A DNA stretch of 64,000 nt from assembly GCA_900539765.1 (NCBI GenBank), contig UQDF01000003.1, positions 1 through 64,000 on the forward strand. Direction: 5' to 3'. The position numbers and the translations under genes are program-made. A model generated the notes under the pieces. The model had not been told where the DNA came from, did not search any database, and saw nothing but the letters and a program-made list of their open reading frames with translations. This document shows positions 17,744 through 27,549 of the stretch, in pieces. This DNA is from an uncultured Porphyromonas sp. GTDB lineage: Bacteria > Bacteroidota > Bacteroidia > Bacteroidales > Porphyromonadaceae. Position 1 is the stretch's first letter. Every line of letters starts with the position of its first letter.

Positions 17744-18205
17744 TTATTGTATCGATCCTCCCTGAGCCTCGATGAGCTCCTTGGCACGTGCTGAGTAAGC
17801 GTCAGCCTCGACCTGTATGGGTCGTGTGAGCTCACCCTGTGCTAGGATCTTTACTAAATCATTACGTGAGGCTAGACCAGCAGCGACTAGTATGTCCTTG
17901 GTGATGACTGCTGTCTCTGCTTGATTGGGAAAGAATGTGGTATCCTGCGCCAAGTGCTCGAGAGCAGCTAGGTTCACAGGACGATAGTCTACCCTATTGA
18001 TGTTGTTGAAGCCAAACTTAGGTAGGCGACGCTGTATAGGCATCTGACCACCCTCAAATCCGACCTTATGCTTGTATCCAGAGCGAGACTTGGCTCCCTT
18101 GTGTCCACGTGTAGACGTACCACCACGGCCAGAACCCTGACCACGACCGATACGACGACGAGACTTGACAGAGCCCTCGGCTGGCTTAAGTGTAGATAAG
18201 TCCAT
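17744..18205 (-). CDS. rplO: 50S ribosomal protein L15
   Basis: Late-assembly large-subunit protein. 153 residues with the Gly/Arg-rich N-terminal arm (RRIGRGQGSGRGGTSTRGHKG lies at about 17-37) and a globular C-terminal part. Normal length and normal position between rpmD and secY. Confidence 0.97.
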   Translation of the reverse strand: MDLSTLKPAEGSVKSRRRIGRGQGSGRGGTSTRGHKGAKSRSGYKHKVGFEGGQMPIQRRLPKFGFNNINRVDYRPVNLAALEHLAQDTTFFPNQAETAVITKDILVAAGLASRNDLVKILAQGELTRPIQVEADAYSARAKELIEAQGGSIQ

Positions 18206-18228
18206 TGCTATTATCTGTCTATATTTTA

Positions 18229-18405
18229 TTACTCTACGACCCGAACCAAGTGGTGTACTTTGGCCACCATACCCCTGATTTGTGGGGTATCCTCATGCTC
18301 TACAATCTGGTGCATCTTGCGAAGACCTAGACCGTCGAGGGTGCGCTTTTGAGACTTGTTGCACCGTATGCGACTACGGACTTGCTCGATTTTGATTTTT
18401 GCCAT
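18229..18405 (-). CDS. rpmD: 50S ribosomal protein L30
   Basis: A 58-residue protein read on the minus strand from ATG 18405: it starts MAKIKIEQVRSRI and contains LDGLGLRKMHQIVEHEDTP, the hallmark of L30. It sits between rpsE and rplO, the conserved place. Confidence 0.95.
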   Translation of the reverse strand: MAKIKIEQVRSRIRCNKSQKRTLDGLGLRKMHQIVEHEDTPQIRGMVAKVHHLVRVVE

Positions 18406-18429
18406 AATACTCTTTACTTGTCTAGGTGA

Positions 18430-18948
18430 TTATCCTTTAAACACACGCTCTACAGAGATACCTCTGCTCTGAGCAACCATCAAGGGGCTACGTAGCTCAG
18501 CGAGTGCTGCGATGGTAGCCTTGACGAGGTTGTGAGGGTTCGTCGATCCCTGGCTCTTTGCTAGGACGTCTGTAACACCTACACTGTCTAGTACGGCACG
18601 CATAGCACCACCTGCGATGACTCCCGAACCGGCAGAGGCGGGGCGCAGCAAGATGCGAGCACCACCGAAGCGACCGATCTGCTCGTGAGGTATGGTCCCA
18701 TTGTGGATGGGTACGCGTATGAGATTTTTCTTGGCAGCCTCTACGCCCTTGGCGATGGCTGCAGGCACTTCGCTGGCACGACCCATACCATATCCTACGA
18801 CGCCGTCCTCGTTACCGACGACAACAATCGCAGCAAAGGTAAAGGTGCGACCACCTTTCGTGACCTTAGTTACTCGATTGATAGCTACTAGGCGATCCTT
18901 TAGATCTAGATCATTGGTAGCTGTGACTCTATTTGTTGCTATTGCCAT
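18430..18948 (-). CDS. rpsE: 30S ribosomal protein S5
   Basis: Decoding-fidelity protein of the small subunit. 172 residues: dsRNA-binding-like N-terminal domain ([20 protein letters not shown] at about 28-47) and a C-terminal domain with [19 protein letters not shown]. Residues tied to spectinomycin resistance were not assessed. Normal length and order. Confidence 0.97.
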   Translation of the reverse strand: MAIATNRVTATNDLDLKDRLVAINRVTKVTKGGRTFTFAAIVVVGNEDGVVGYGMGRASEVPAAIAKGVEAAKKNLIRVPIHNGTIPHEQIGRFGGARILLRPASAGSGVIAGGAMRAVLDSVGVTDVLAKSQGSTNPHNLVKATIAALAELRSPLMVAQSRGISVERVFKG

Positions 18949-18963
18949 GATGTGCTCTATGAT

Positions 18964-19308
18964 TTAGAATTTAAGACCTCCTGTACGAGCTGCATCTGCT
19001 AGCTCCTTGATGCGACCATGATAGAGATATCCATTACGATCGAAAACTACCGTATCAATGCCGGCAGCAAGAGCTACACGAGCTATCTCCTGTCCTACCT
19101 GAGCGGCTACCTCCTTCTTAGTGCCAGAGGTCTCCATCTTGAGTGAGGAGGCACTCGCTAGGGTACGTCCTTCTATATCGTCGATGACCTGTGCGTAGAT
19201 CTGCTTATTGCTTCTGAATACAGACAGACGTGGTCTCTGGGGTGTACCACTTATCTTGCCACGCACACGTGTCTTGATGTGCTTTCTTCTTTGTGCTTTC
19301 TTGTTCAT
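18964..19308 (-). CDS. rplR: 50S ribosomal protein L18
   Basis: 5S rRNA-binding protein of the central protuberance. 114 residues starting [20 protein letters not shown] and ending [19 protein letters not shown], both diagnostic. It sits between rplF and rpsE. Confidence 0.97.
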   Translation of the reverse strand: MNKKAQRRKHIKTRVRGKISGTPQRPRLSVFRSNKQIYAQVIDDIEGRTLASASSLKMETSGTKKEVAAQVGQEIARVALAAGIDTVVFDRNGYLYHGRIKELADAARTGGLKF

Positions 19309-19339
19309 ATTGACTCTTTACTTAGATAGTGGATACGAC

Positions 19340-19891
19340 TTACTTACCAGCTGTCTTACCAGACTTGCGACGTACCTCCTCGCCGAGGAAGCGAACACCC
19401 TTACCCTTGTAAGGCTCTGGCTTGCGGAATGAACGAATCTTAGCACAGACCTGTCCTAGTAGCTGCTTGTCGCAAGACTTTAGGATGATCTTAGGGGTTT
19501 GATTACGCACCATCTGCGTCTCGATCTTGATCTCGTCTGGGAGTACCAGATAGATGGCGTGCGTGAAGCCTAGTGAGAGCTCTAGGATCTGCCCCTGATT
19601 GGTAGCACGGTAACCGACACCTATTAGTTCGAGCGTCTGGGTGAACTCTTCGTGTACACCCGTCACCATGTTGTGGATTAGCTGACGGTAGAGACCGTGT
19701 AGCGAGCGTTCCTGACGCTCATCAGAGTGACGTGCGAGTGTGATCTCACCGTCCTCGACTGAGACCTCGATACGAGGATCTATATATTGCTTGAGCTCAC
19801 CCTTGGGGCCTTTTACTGTTATGTAGTGATCCTCCTGAGAGACGGTCACGCCCTGTGGTATAGCTATGGGTAGTTTACCTATTCTAGACAT
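19340..19891 (-). CDS. rplF: 50S ribosomal protein L6
   Basis: Two-domain protein near the factor-binding centre. 183 residues starting MSRIGKLPIAIPQGV and ending with the basic KGKGVRFLGEEVRRKSGKTAGK region. Normal length and order between rpsH and rplR. Confidence 0.97.
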   Translation of the reverse strand: MSRIGKLPIAIPQGVTVSQEDHYITVKGPKGELKQYIDPRIEVSVEDGEITLARHSDERQERSLHGLYRQLIHNMVTGVHEEFTQTLELIGVGYRATNQGQILELSLGFTHAIYLVLPDEIKIETQMVRNQTPKIILKSCDKQLLGQVCAKIRSFRKPEPYKGKGVRFLGEEVRRKSGKTAGK

Positions 19892-19912
19892 ATTGCTTTG
19901 CTATAAGGAGGA

Positions 19913-20308
19913 TTAATATACATAACATAGTACCTCACCACCGATCTTGAGCTCACGAGCCTCTTTGTCTGTCATGACGCCGTGAGATGTAGATAGGATG
20001 GCGATACCTAGTCCATTGAGTACGCGAGGCATATCTTTGTAGCCTACATACTTACGTAAGCCTGGGCGTGAGACACGCTTGAGGCACTTGATTGCATTGA
20101 CCTTGTTAGAGAGGTCATACTTGAGGGCGACCTTGATGGTTCCTTTGCATCCCTCCTCCTCAAACATATAGTTGAGGATGTAGCCCTTATCAAAGAGGAT
20201 CTTGGTGATGTCCTTTTTGATGTTGCTAGCTGGGATTTCTACCACACGGTGCCCCGCTTTGATTGCGTTGCGCAATCGGGTGAGATAATCTGCTATTGGA
20301 TCTGTCAT
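19913..20308 (-). CDS. rpsH: 30S ribosomal protein S8
   Basis: 16S central-domain-binding protein and, in E. coli, repressor of the spc operon. 131 residues starting MTDPIADYLTRLRNA and ending ARELKIGGEVLCYVY. It is preceded by a 486-base non-coding gap that contains its own promoter-like box. Confidence 0.97.
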   Translation of the reverse strand: MTDPIADYLTRLRNAIKAGHRVVEIPASNIKKDITKILFDKGYILNYMFEEEGCKGTIKVALKYDLSNKVNAIKCLKRVSRPGLRKYVGYKDMPRVLNGLGIAILSTSHGVMTDKEARELKIGGEVLCYVY

Positions 20309-20794
20309 TGTGTATTAAGATTAAATTGATCTGGAGGGTTCCTGACTGGCTTATAGCACCTTCCCAAGGTGTCGTCTACTCCTCTACCTTTGGATCACCA
20401 CGCCTTACATAAAGGCTGTGATATCATCTAGTTATAGAGTCACGAGCACCAGGATCGAGAGCCGTAAGGGACAGGCTACCCCAGACAATATTTAATTGAT
20501 TTGCTGTCAGTCATCGCCCCACGCTCTCACTCTAGAGAGTGTGAGCGTCTCATACACTTCCTCTGTGTAGAGGAACTATATGAGAGGACAATTCTAGGCA
20601 AAGGTACAAATAGTCTGGATACTATGAAAACTTTTGGAGTCGATCGTGAGCAGATCGCACCTGCCTTAGGGGCGGTGGATCGTGCTCTAACTCGCTCTGA
20701 GCTTAGTGTATCTGAGCCTTAGGCCTCTCTATAGATGATTTGTGTCTATCAGAGAGTATTTTTGTCCTCGTATGTGGGTGTCGACGAGAGATTG
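20309..20794. other. 486-base non-coding gap between rpsN and rpsH
   Basis: No protein candidate is credible here. The stretch holds a near-perfect 26-base palindrome at 20522-20547, a TTCCTCTGTGTAGAGGAA hairpin near 20557-20574, and a TACCTTTG box on the minus strand at 20599-20606. Transcripts from that box would carry a leader of roughly 285 bases ahead of rpsH. Confidence 0.55.
20599..20606 (-). promoter_or_regulatory. Internal promoter -7 box (TACCTTTG) upstream of rpsH
   Basis: Exact match to the Bacteroidetes -7 consensus on the minus strand, inside the only gap of this size in the spc region. The -33 region (TTTTC near 20626-20630) is weak. Confidence 0.4.
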
Positions 20795-21073
20795 TTACCA
20801 GCTGGCTTTCTTCACCCCTGGGATAAGACCAGCAGAAGCCATCTCGCGGAACTGGATACGGCTGATGCCAAACTGTCTCATATAACCCTTGGGACGCCCC
20901 GTGATCTTGCAGCGGTTGTGCAGACGCACGGGAGAAGAGTTGCGAGGTAGTGTCTGTAGCTTCTGCAGAGACTCGTAGTCTCCAGCAGCCTTGAGCTCAG
21001 CACGACGCTTCGCATACTTCTGAACGAGCTTCTGGCGCTTGGCCTCACGGGCCTTCATTGATTCTTTTGCCAT
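20795..21073 (-). CDS. rpsN: 30S ribosomal protein S14 (zinc-free form)
   Basis: Head protein of the small subunit. 92 residues starting [20 protein letters not shown] and ending [11 protein letters not shown]. It is the longer form without the CxxC zinc pairs. It lies 15 bases after rplE and is followed by the long gap before rpsH. Confidence 0.97.
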   Translation of the reverse strand: MAKESMKAREAKRQKLVQKYAKRRAELKAAGDYESLQKLQTLPRNSSPVRLHNRCKITGRPKGYMRQFGISRIQFREMASAGLIPGVKKASW

Positions 21074-21088
21074 AAACCTATATGTATC

Positions 21089-21643
21089 TTACTTATTAGT
21101 CGTACGGAATGGGAGTCCAAATCTCTTGAGTAGCTCGAAGCCCTCCTCATCAGTAGGAGCTGAGGTTACAAAAGTGATGTTCATCCCTAGTATCTTCGTG
21201 ATGCTATCGAGGTTGATCTCAGGGAAGATGATCTGCTCTGAGATCCCTAGCGTATAGTTACCACGACCATCCAGCTTAGAGTTGATACCCTTGAAGTCAC
21301 GGATACGTGGGAGTGCGACACGTACGAGACGCTCGAGGAACTCGTACATACGATCACCACGCAGTGTAACCATGACACCGATAGGCATCTGCTTACGCAG
21401 CTTGAAGTTGGATATATCCTTACGCGAGTATGTTGCTACTGCCTTCTGTCCGGTGATCTGTGTGAGCTCATCGATAGCAACATCGATGATCTTCTTATCA
21501 GCCGTAGCCATGCCCAAGCCTTGATTGATGACGATCTTCTCTAGGCGAGGCACCTGCATGCTACTCTTGTAGGCAAAGTGCTTCATCAGATCGGGAGCGA
21601 TCTGCTCGTTGTATTGCTTCTTAAGATTTACTGTCAGTGCCAT
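21089..21643 (-). CDS. rplE: 50S ribosomal protein L5
   Basis: 5S rRNA-binding protein that contacts the P-site tRNA and S13. 184 residues with the conserved [19 protein letters not shown] (about 26-44) and the C-terminal [18 protein letters not shown]. It starts two bases after rplX, so it is probably coupled. Confidence 0.97.
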   Translation of the reverse strand: MALTVNLKKQYNEQIAPDLMKHFAYKSSMQVPRLEKIVINQGLGMATADKKIIDVAIDELTQITGQKAVATYSRKDISNFKLRKQMPIGVMVTLRGDRMYEFLERLVRVALPRIRDFKGINSKLDGRGNYTLGISEQIIFPEINLDSITKILGMNITFVTSAPTDEEGFELLKRFGLPFRTTNK

Positions 21644-21645
21644 AG

Positions 21646-21966
21646 TTACTTAATTACTTCTCCTGACTTCTTAGCGAAGCGTACTAGCTTACCGTTGTCA
21701 TCACGGCGACGTCCTATACGCGTTCCCTTGCCAGACTGAGGATCTAGCACATTCAGGTTGGATATATGTATTGGAGCCTCCATACTGAGAATAGCTCCCT
21801 GGGGGTTCTGTGCATTGGGCTTGGTATGCTTAGATACCATGTTAAGCCCCTCGACGATCGCACGCTGCTTCTTGACAAGGACCTTGAGGACACGTCCCGT
21901 TTTGCCCTTGTCATCGCCAGCGTTTACCATGACGATGTCGCCTTTCTTGATATGAAACTTGCTCAT
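21646..21966 (-). CDS. rplX: 50S ribosomal protein L24
   Basis: Early-assembly protein with an N-terminal KOW motif ([20 protein letters not shown] at 8-27). 106 residues, standard length, between rplN and rplE. Confidence 0.97.
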   Translation of the reverse strand: MSKFHIKKGDIVMVNAGDDKGKTGRVLKVLVKKQRAIVEGLNMVSKHTKPNAQNPQGAILSMEAPIHISNLNVLDPQSGKGTRIGRRRDDNGKLVRFAKKSGEVIK

Positions 21967-21984
21967 CTCTATTCTCTTTATAAG

Positions 21985-22350
21985 TTAAAGGACCTCAGGA
22001 GCTAGAGACACGACCTTCATATTGACGGCACGTAGCTCACGAGCTACAGGTCCGAAGATACGTGTACCACGTAGCTCGCCATTGGGGGTGAGTAGTACGC
22101 AGGCGTTGTCATCAAAGCGGATGTAGGAGCCGTCTGCACGACGTATCTCCTTTTTTGTTCTTACGATGAGCGCCTTAGCGACAGTCCCCTTCTTCATATC
22201 GCTAGAGGGGATGACGCTCTTGACAGTCACCACGATGATATCTCCGACCGAAGCATAGCGGCGGCGGGTACCACCGAGTACACGGATACAGAGTACCTCG
22301 CGAGCACCACTATTGTCTGCTACATTGAGTCTTGATTCTTGCTGTATCAT
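21985..22350 (-). CDS. rplN: 50S ribosomal protein L14
   Basis: Interface protein forming bridges with 16S rRNA. 121 residues starting [19 protein letters not shown], with FGPVARELR near the end. It starts three bases after rpsQ. Confidence 0.97.
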   Translation of the reverse strand: MIQQESRLNVADNSGAREVLCIRVLGGTRRRYASVGDIIVVTVKSVIPSSDMKKGTVAKALIVRTKKEIRRADGSYIRFDDNACVLLTPNGELRGTRIFGPVARELRAVNMKVVSLAPEVL

Positions 22351-22353
22351 AGT

Positions 22354-22608
22354 TTACTTCGCTCTTTCTATAATCTCGGTGAGTCTCCAGCGCTTGGTGC
22401 GGCTCAGAGGGCGTGTCTCCATAATGCGGACACGATCACCGACGTTCGTTTCATTCTTCTCGTCATGTGCATAGTACTTCTTAGTCTTGCTGACGAACTT
22501 ACCATATATAGGGTGCTTCTCTTTGAAGCGAGAGGCTACGGTGATGGTCTTGTCCATCTTGTTGCTGGTGACGATCCCGATGCGCTCTTTTCTGTGTTTT
22601 CTTTCCAT
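22354..22608 (-). CDS. rpsQ: 30S ribosomal protein S17
   Basis: OB-fold 16S-binding protein. 84 residues with [16 protein letters not shown] (about 9-24) and the [18 protein letters not shown] segment (about 58-75). Normal length and order after rpmC. Confidence 0.97.
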   Translation of the reverse strand: MERKHRKERIGIVTSNKMDKTITVASRFKEKHPIYGKFVSKTKKYYAHDEKNETNVGDRVRIMETRPLSRTKRWRLTEIIERAK

Positions 22609-22633
22609 GTGAATATCAGTCTATTCTGCAGGG

Positions 22634-22828
22634 TTAGTTATTTGTCTCTCGCTCGGCGAGGACAGTCTTGAGACGAGCGATCGTGCGACGCTGCTCTCTA
22701 AAAGCTGCAGGATTCTCCGCTGGAGAGACATAGTGGTCTATCCTCTTCTGCTGGTAGGAAGCCTGCTCAGCCTCTATGCGCTCACGGATCTCCTCCGTTG
22801 TGAGCTCTTTGATTTCGCTTATCTGCAT
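22634..22828 (-). CDS. rpmC: 50S ribosomal protein L29
   Basis: Small helical protein by the exit tunnel, part of the SRP/trigger factor docking area. 64 residues starting MQISEIKELTTEEIRERI, with the FREQRRTIARLKTVLAER helix. It sits between rplP and rpsQ. Confidence 0.96.
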   Translation of the reverse strand: MQISEIKELTTEEIRERIEAEQASYQQKRIDHYVSPAENPAAFREQRRTIARLKTVLAERETNN

Positions 22829-22849
22829 AGCTGTATAAGGTCTAGCGGA

Positions 22850-23284
22850 TTAAACATTAGGGTTAGCAGCGTCGAAGTCTCGACGTACGACAAACTTTGT
22901 CGTGACTGGTAGCTTCTGAGCTGCCAGACGTAGAGCCTCCTTTGCGACTTCGTAGGGTACGCCCTCTACTTCAAAGAGCATACGACCAGGAGTCACAGGA
23001 GCGACAAATCCCTCGGGATTACCTTTACCCTTACCCATTCGCACCTCAGCAGGCTTTGCTGTGATTGGCTTGTCGGGGAAGATGCGGCACCAGACCTGTC
23101 CTTGACGCTGCATGTAGCGCGTTACTGCGATACGAGCGGCCTCTATCTGACGGCCAGTGATCCACTTACTCTCTAGGCTCTTGATACCAAAAGAACCAAA
23201 TGCGAGCTGGTTGCCACGCTGTGCATTGCCCTTCATGCGGCCCTTTTGTTGCCTTCTAAATTTAGTCTTCTTAGGTTGTAACAT
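22850..23284 (-). CDS. rplP: 50S ribosomal protein L16
   Basis: Protein of the A-site tRNA corridor, close to the peptidyl-transferase centre. 144 residues with the N-terminal [19 protein letters not shown] and the [15 protein letters not shown] segment (about 83-97). Standard length and order after rpsC. Confidence 0.97.
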   Translation of the reverse strand: MLQPKKTKFRRQQKGRMKGNAQRGNQLAFGSFGIKSLESKWITGRQIEAARIAVTRYMQRQGQVWCRIFPDKPITAKPAEVRMGKGKGNPEGFVAPVTPGRMLFEVEGVPYEVAKEALRLAAQKLPVTTKFVVRRDFDAANPNV

Positions 23285-23299
23285 AGCTGTGGTCTTTGA

Positions 23300-24046
23300 T
23301 TAGCGATTAGATCTATTGCGTCCTCCACGACGGAATCCACGACGCTCACCACGAGAGTCACCACCTCGGCGTCCACCCTGGCGACGTGGCTGAGAGAGGT
23401 CAGGTGCTAGATCGCGGCGCTCGTATACCTCGCCGTTCATGATCCAAACCTTGACACCGATCATACCTACCTTAGTAAGAGCTTCGGCCTGAGCGTAGTC
23501 GATATCAGCACGTAGTGTGTGTAGAGGAGTACGTCCCTCCTTGTATAGCTCCGAGCGAGCCATCTCAGCATTGTTGAGACGACCTGAGAGCTGTATCTTG
23601 ATACCCTCAGCGCCTGCGCGCATAGCATTTGCGATAGCCATCTTGACGGTACGTCGGTATGACATACGTCCCTCTAGCTTGCGTGCTATATCGTTGGCGA
23701 CGATGACGGCGTCGACCTCAGGCTTGCGCACCTCGTAGATGTTGATCTGTATGTTGTCAGCCTTGGTGACCTTCTTCAGCTCCGCCTTGAGGTTTTCCAC
23801 GTTTTGTCCACCCTTACCGACGATCATACCGGGACGAGCAGTGCATATGGTTATGGTGATGACCTTGAGGGCTCGCTCTATGATGATCCGGCTCACGAGG
23901 GCACCTGATAGTCTCGTGTTTAGGTACTTTCTGATACGGTCATCCTCTACAAGAGTATCGCCGTAGTTACGGCCACCATACCAGTTAGAGTCCCAACCAC
24001 GTATGTAGCCGAGTCTGTTTGCTATTGGATTAATCTTCTGTCCCAT
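23300..24046 (-). CDS. rpsC: 30S ribosomal protein S3
   Basis: Protein at the mRNA entry channel with helicase-assisting residues. 248 residues: a KH type II domain in the first half ([15 protein letters not shown] near 73-87) and a C-terminal S3 domain. An extra tail of about 30 residues is made almost only of Arg, Gly, Ser and Asn and probably contacts RNA. Confidence 0.97.
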   Translation of the reverse strand: MGQKINPIANRLGYIRGWDSNWYGGRNYGDTLVEDDRIRKYLNTRLSGALVSRIIIERALKVITITICTARPGMIVGKGGQNVENLKAELKKVTKADNIQINIYEVRKPEVDAVIVANDIARKLEGRMSYRRTVKMAIANAMRAGAEGIKIQLSGRLNNAEMARSELYKEGRTPLHTLRADIDYAQAEALTKVGMIGVKVWIMNGEVYERRDLAPDLSQPRRQGGRRGGDSRGERRGFRRGGRNRSNR

Positions 24047-24051
24047 GTCAG

Positions 24052-24465
24052 TTACTTAGCTACGTTATTAACTATTTGGTCGACCCACACAGTGATGTGA
24101 TTCGAACGCTTGCGGATTCTGTAGCCACGGCCCTGTGGGGCTGGGCGTAGACGCTTGAGTGTGACTCCCTCGTCTACATAAATCTTGGAGACGTAGAGCT
24201 CTCCCTCGTCAGCCTTGCGACCGTTGAGTTGCTCCCAGTTGGAGATAGCGCTACGTATGAGCTGCTCAACACGCTGAGCAGCTACCCGGCGAGAGCTAAA
24301 TCTCAGGGTAGCCATCGCACGCTCTACCTCCATGCCTCTTATGTTGTCGACGACTAGACGCATCTTACGAGGAGATGTGGGCACGTTGCGTAGCTTAGCT
24401 ACGGCGGGCTGAGTCACAGTCTCCTGAGCTGTCGTCTCTATTGTATCTTGATTATTGGCACTCAT
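24052..24465 (-). CDS. rplV: 50S ribosomal protein L22
   Basis: Exit-tunnel-lining protein. 137 residues, with about 20 extra N-terminal residues rich in Thr/Gln/Glu before the core ([20 protein letters not shown]). The beta-hairpin that reaches into the tunnel contains [20 protein letters not shown], near 107-126. Normal order between rpsS and rpsC. Confidence 0.96.
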   Translation of the reverse strand: MSANNQDTIETTAQETVTQPAVAKLRNVPTSPRKMRLVVDNIRGMEVERAMATLRFSSRRVAAQRVEQLIRSAISNWEQLNGRKADEGELYVSKIYVDEGVTLKRLRPAPQGRGYRIRKRSNHITVWVDQIVNNVAK

Positions 24466-24507
24466 GTGTGATAATTACTTTGATTCGATTTATTACAGGG
24501 GTGCTAA

Positions 24508-24771
24508 CTAGCGATTGCCAGAGTGACCACGGAAGGTACGCGTAGGAGCGAACTCTCCGAGCTTGTGACCCACCATATTCTCTGTAATAAATACAGGTAT
24601 AAAACTCTTGCCATTGTGTACGGCGATCGTATGTCCCACGAAGTCTGGAGAAATCATTGAGGCGCGAGACCAAGTCTTGATGACTGATTTCTTGCCACTT
24701 TCATTCATAGCCAAAACTTTCTTTTCGAGCTTGACGCTGATAAATGGCCCTTTCTTAAGTGAACGACTCAT
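24508..24771 (-). CDS. rpsS: 30S ribosomal protein S19
   Basis: Head protein that pairs with S13 near the A-site tRNA. 87 residues starting [19 protein letters not shown] and ending with [13 protein letters not shown]. Normal length. Confidence 0.97.
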   Translation of the reverse strand: MSRSLKKGPFISVKLEKKVLAMNESGKKSVIKTWSRASMISPDFVGHTIAVHNGKSFIPVFITENMVGHKLGEFAPTRTFRGHSGNR

Positions 24772-24802
24772 GTGTTTAGTTCTTGCTTAAATGATACAAT
24801 GA

Positions 24803-25639
24803 TTACTTCTTACGCTTAGTGGCGGCTCTCTCGATGATGTACTTAGAGGAGTGCTTCTTAGGAGCTCTCGTCTTAAGACCCTTAGAGTATAGACCCGTAC
24901 GTGAGCGTGGGTGACCTCCGGAGGCGCGTCCCTCACCACCACCCATTGGGTGATCGACAGGGTTCATAGCGACACCGCGTACTCGTGGTCTGCGACCTAG
25001 CCAGCGTGTACGGCCAGCCTTGCCCGATCTCTCGAGTGCGTGGTCGGAGTTACCGACACTACCTATCGTAGCTTTGCATGCTGCGAGGATACGGCGAGTC
25101 TCTCCACTAGGCATACGTAGTACGACATAATTATCTTCACGAGCTACCAGCTGTGCGAAGGCACCAGCACTACGTACCAGCTTACCACCCTGACCAGGGC
25201 GTAGCTCCACGTTGTGCACGATCATACCGACAGGTACCTTAGCTAGTGGTAGTGCGTTACCTACCTCAGGTGTTGCGTTTTCACCTGACATCACTTGCTG
25301 GCCTACAGTCAGTCCGTTAGGAGCGATGATATAGCTCTTAGCTCCATCGGCATAGTATAGGAGTGCGATGCGAGATGATCTGTTTGGATCATACTCGATA
25401 CTCTTGACTGTAGCGGGGATGCCATCCTTCGTTCTCTTGAAGTCGATGACACGATACTTGCGCTTGTGACCACCACCTACGTTGCGTATGGTCATCTTAC
25501 CAGTATTGTTACGACCACCCGATTTACGAGCTCCAACTACAAGAGACTTCTCTGGTGCACTGGCAGTGATGGCGTCAAATGCACCAATAGTTTTGTGTCT
25601 TTGCCCCGGCGTTGCGGGCTTTAGTTTACGGATTCCCAT
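24803..25639 (-). CDS. rplB: 50S ribosomal protein L2
   Basis: Core protein needed for subunit joining and peptidyl transfer. 278 residues with the [20 protein letters not shown] block (about 216-235), which holds the conserved histidine (H231), and the C-terminal [27 protein letters not shown] tail. Starts three bases after rplW. Confidence 0.97.
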   Translation of the reverse strand: MGIRKLKPATPGQRHKTIGAFDAITASAPEKSLVVGARKSGGRNNTGKMTIRNVGGGHKRKYRVIDFKRTKDGIPATVKSIEYDPNRSSRIALLYYADGAKSYIIAPNGLTVGQQVMSGENATPEVGNALPLAKVPVGMIVHNVELRPGQGGKLVRSAGAFAQLVAREDNYVVLRMPSGETRRILAACKATIGSVGNSDHALERSGKAGRTRWLGRRPRVRGVAMNPVDHPMGGGEGRASGGHPRSRTGLYSKGLKTRAPKKHSSKYIIERAATKRKK

Positions 25640-25642
25640 TGC

Positions 25643-25936
25643 TTATATATTGCTAAAGAAATCGATTGTATCGTCACCCTGGAGCGTTATGATAGCCTTC
25701 TTGAAGGCTGGCTTACGACCCGTGATGACACCTGACTTGGTATAGCGACTAGAGCGCTTACCATCGTAGCGACAGGTGTTGACACTATCGACCTTGACGT
25801 TGTACATCTTCTCGACAGCATTACGTATCTCAATCTTGTTGGCAGTAGGAGCTACTAAAAAGGCGTAGCGCTGCGGATTGCTCTCAGTGATTGCTGTCAT
25901 CTTCTCTGAGATTATTGGTTTGATTATGATTCCCAT
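25643..25936 (-). CDS. rplW: 50S ribosomal protein L23
   Basis: Exit-site docking platform for trigger factor and SRP. 97 residues starting MGIIIKPIISEKMTAITE. Normal length, between rplD and rplB. Confidence 0.96.
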   Translation of the reverse strand: MGIIIKPIISEKMTAITESNPQRYAFLVAPTANKIEIRNAVEKMYNVKVDSVNTCRYDGKRSSRYTKSGVITGRKPAFKKAIITLQGDDTIDFFSNI

Positions 25937-25963
25937 ATCAATGCTCTACTAGTGTGTTTCGAC

Positions 25964-26587
25964 TTAAAACATCTCATTGACCTGTGCTAGAGCATCCTCT
26001 GTGAAGACTATCTTGCGACAATCCAGCACACAATAAGTATTGAGATCTTGAGTACGTACGATGCTGACACCAGGGATATTGCGAGCACTGAGTGCTACGG
26101 TATCCTCTATCTGTGAGACTACGTAGAGAGTCTTCTGTCCATCTACGTTGAGAGCCTTTGCCATACTCACAAAAGACTTGGTCTTGGGAGCCTCAAAGGA
26201 GAGCTGATCCAGTACCATGATCTGGTTGTCCTGAGCCTTGTAGGTGAGTGCACTGCGACGTGCTAGCTGGCGAAGCTTCTTATTGAGCTTGAAGCTGTAG
26301 CTACGTGGACGAGGCCCGAAGACGCGAGCACCACCACGTAGGATGTTAGAGTTGATATCACCACGGCGAGCACCACCCGTACCTTTCTGGCGGAATAGCT
26401 TGCGTGTAGATCCACTCATCTCGCTACGCTCCTTGGTTTTGTGCGTACCCTGACGCTGATTAGCGCGATACTGCTTGACGGTTAGATAGATAGCGTGATC
26501 ATTGGGCTCTATACCAAAGACGGAGCTCTCCAAGGCTATCTTACGTCCCGTATCTTCACCTTGTATATTGTAGATTGATAGTTCCAT
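25964..26587 (-). CDS. rplD: 50S ribosomal protein L4
   Basis: Exit-tunnel protein; in E. coli it also represses the S10 operon. 207 residues with the extended loop around 44-99 ([20 protein letters not shown], then [10 protein letters not shown]). It shares one base with rplC (ATG 26587 and stop), so it is translationally coupled. Confidence 0.97.
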   Translation of the reverse strand: MELSIYNIQGEDTGRKIALESSVFGIEPNDHAIYLTVKQYRANQRQGTHKTKERSEMSGSTRKLFRQKGTGGARRGDINSNILRGGARVFGPRPRSYSFKLNKKLRQLARRSALTYKAQDNQIMVLDQLSFEAPKTKSFVSMAKALNVDGQKTLYVVSQIEDTVALSARNIPGVSIVRTQDLNTYCVLDCRKIVFTEDALAQVNEMF

Positions 26588-27204
26588 TACTTCTCTATTG
26601 CTATGATTGAACCCTTAGCTCCAGGCACACTACCCTTGAGTACGAGGATATTGTGCTCGGGCATTACTTTGATCACTTCGAGGTTTTGTACCGTGACGCG
26701 CTTGTTACCTAGCTGTCCAGCCATGCGTGTACCCTTAAAGACCTTTGCAGGGTAAGAGCAGGCTCCGATAGCACCGGGAGCACGTAGACGGTCATCCTGA
26801 CCGTGTGTCGACTGACCGACACCGCCGAATCCGTGACGCTTGACTACGCCTTGGAATCCTTTACCCTTGCTCGTCCCGTGTACATCCACATAGTGGGTGT
26901 CATTGAAGAGCTCTACGGTGATCTCATCACCGAGCTTGTAATCTGATCCAAAGCCCATGAACTCGGCCAAGTGGCGCTTGTTAGTTACTCCAGCTGCCTT
27001 GAAGTGTCCCTGCATTGGGCGTGTCGTATGCTTATCTTTAGCATCCTGAAAGCCCAGCTGGATCGCTTCATACCCATCGCGGTCAGCAGTCTTTACTTGA
27101 GTCACTACACAAGGACCTACTTCGATGACAGTGCATGGCACATTGACGCCCTCGGCACTGAATACGGAAGTCATTCCGATTTTCTTTCCTAATAATCCTG
27201 GCAT
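26587..27204 (-). CDS. rplC: 50S ribosomal protein L3
   Basis: Early-assembly protein near the peptidyl-transferase centre. 205 residues starting [19 protein letters not shown], with the long loop [20 protein letters not shown] (about 124-143) that includes the glutamine methylated in other bacteria. Confidence 0.97.
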   Translation of the reverse strand: MPGLLGKKIGMTSVFSAEGVNVPCTVIEVGPCVVTQVKTADRDGYEAIQLGFQDAKDKHTTRPMQGHFKAAGVTNKRHLAEFMGFGSDYKLGDEITVELFNDTHYVDVHGTSKGKGFQGVVKRHGFGGVGQSTHGQDDRLRAPGAIGACSYPAKVFKGTRMAGQLGNKRVTVQNLEVIKVMPEHNILVLKGSVPGAKGSIIAIEK

Positions 27205-27225
27205 TTCTGTAGTTGATTACTCTGG

Positions 27226-27531
27226 TTAATACTTAATTTCGATGTCTACGCCACTGGGCATCTCCAGCTTCATCAGCGCATCAATCGTAGGTGCTGAGGC
27301 GTTGTAGATGTCGATCAGACGCTTGTGAGCATTTAGCTCAAACTGCTCACGACTCTTCTTATTGACGAAGGTGGAGCGGTTCACCGTAAAGATACGCTTA
27401 TGCGTGGGCAGTGGTATAGGACCACTGACCAGCGCATTAGTATTCTGTACGGCCGTGACGATCTTCTCGGCAGACTTGTCTACGAGCATATGGTCGTAAG
27501 ACCTCAGCTTGATTCTGATCTTTTGGCTCAT
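27226..27531 (-). CDS. rpsJ: 30S ribosomal protein S10
   Basis: Head protein and NusB partner in antitermination. 101 residues starting [20 protein letters not shown] and ending SGVDIEIKY. It follows fusA by 18 bases, so the str and S10 groups are joined here. Confidence 0.97.
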   Translation of the reverse strand: MSQKIRIKLRSYDHMLVDKSAEKIVTAVQNTNALVSGPIPLPTHKRIFTVNRSTFVNKKSREQFELNAHKRLIDIYNASAPTIDALMKLEMPSGVDIEIKY

Positions 27532-27549
27532 TACTATATTGTGAGATTA

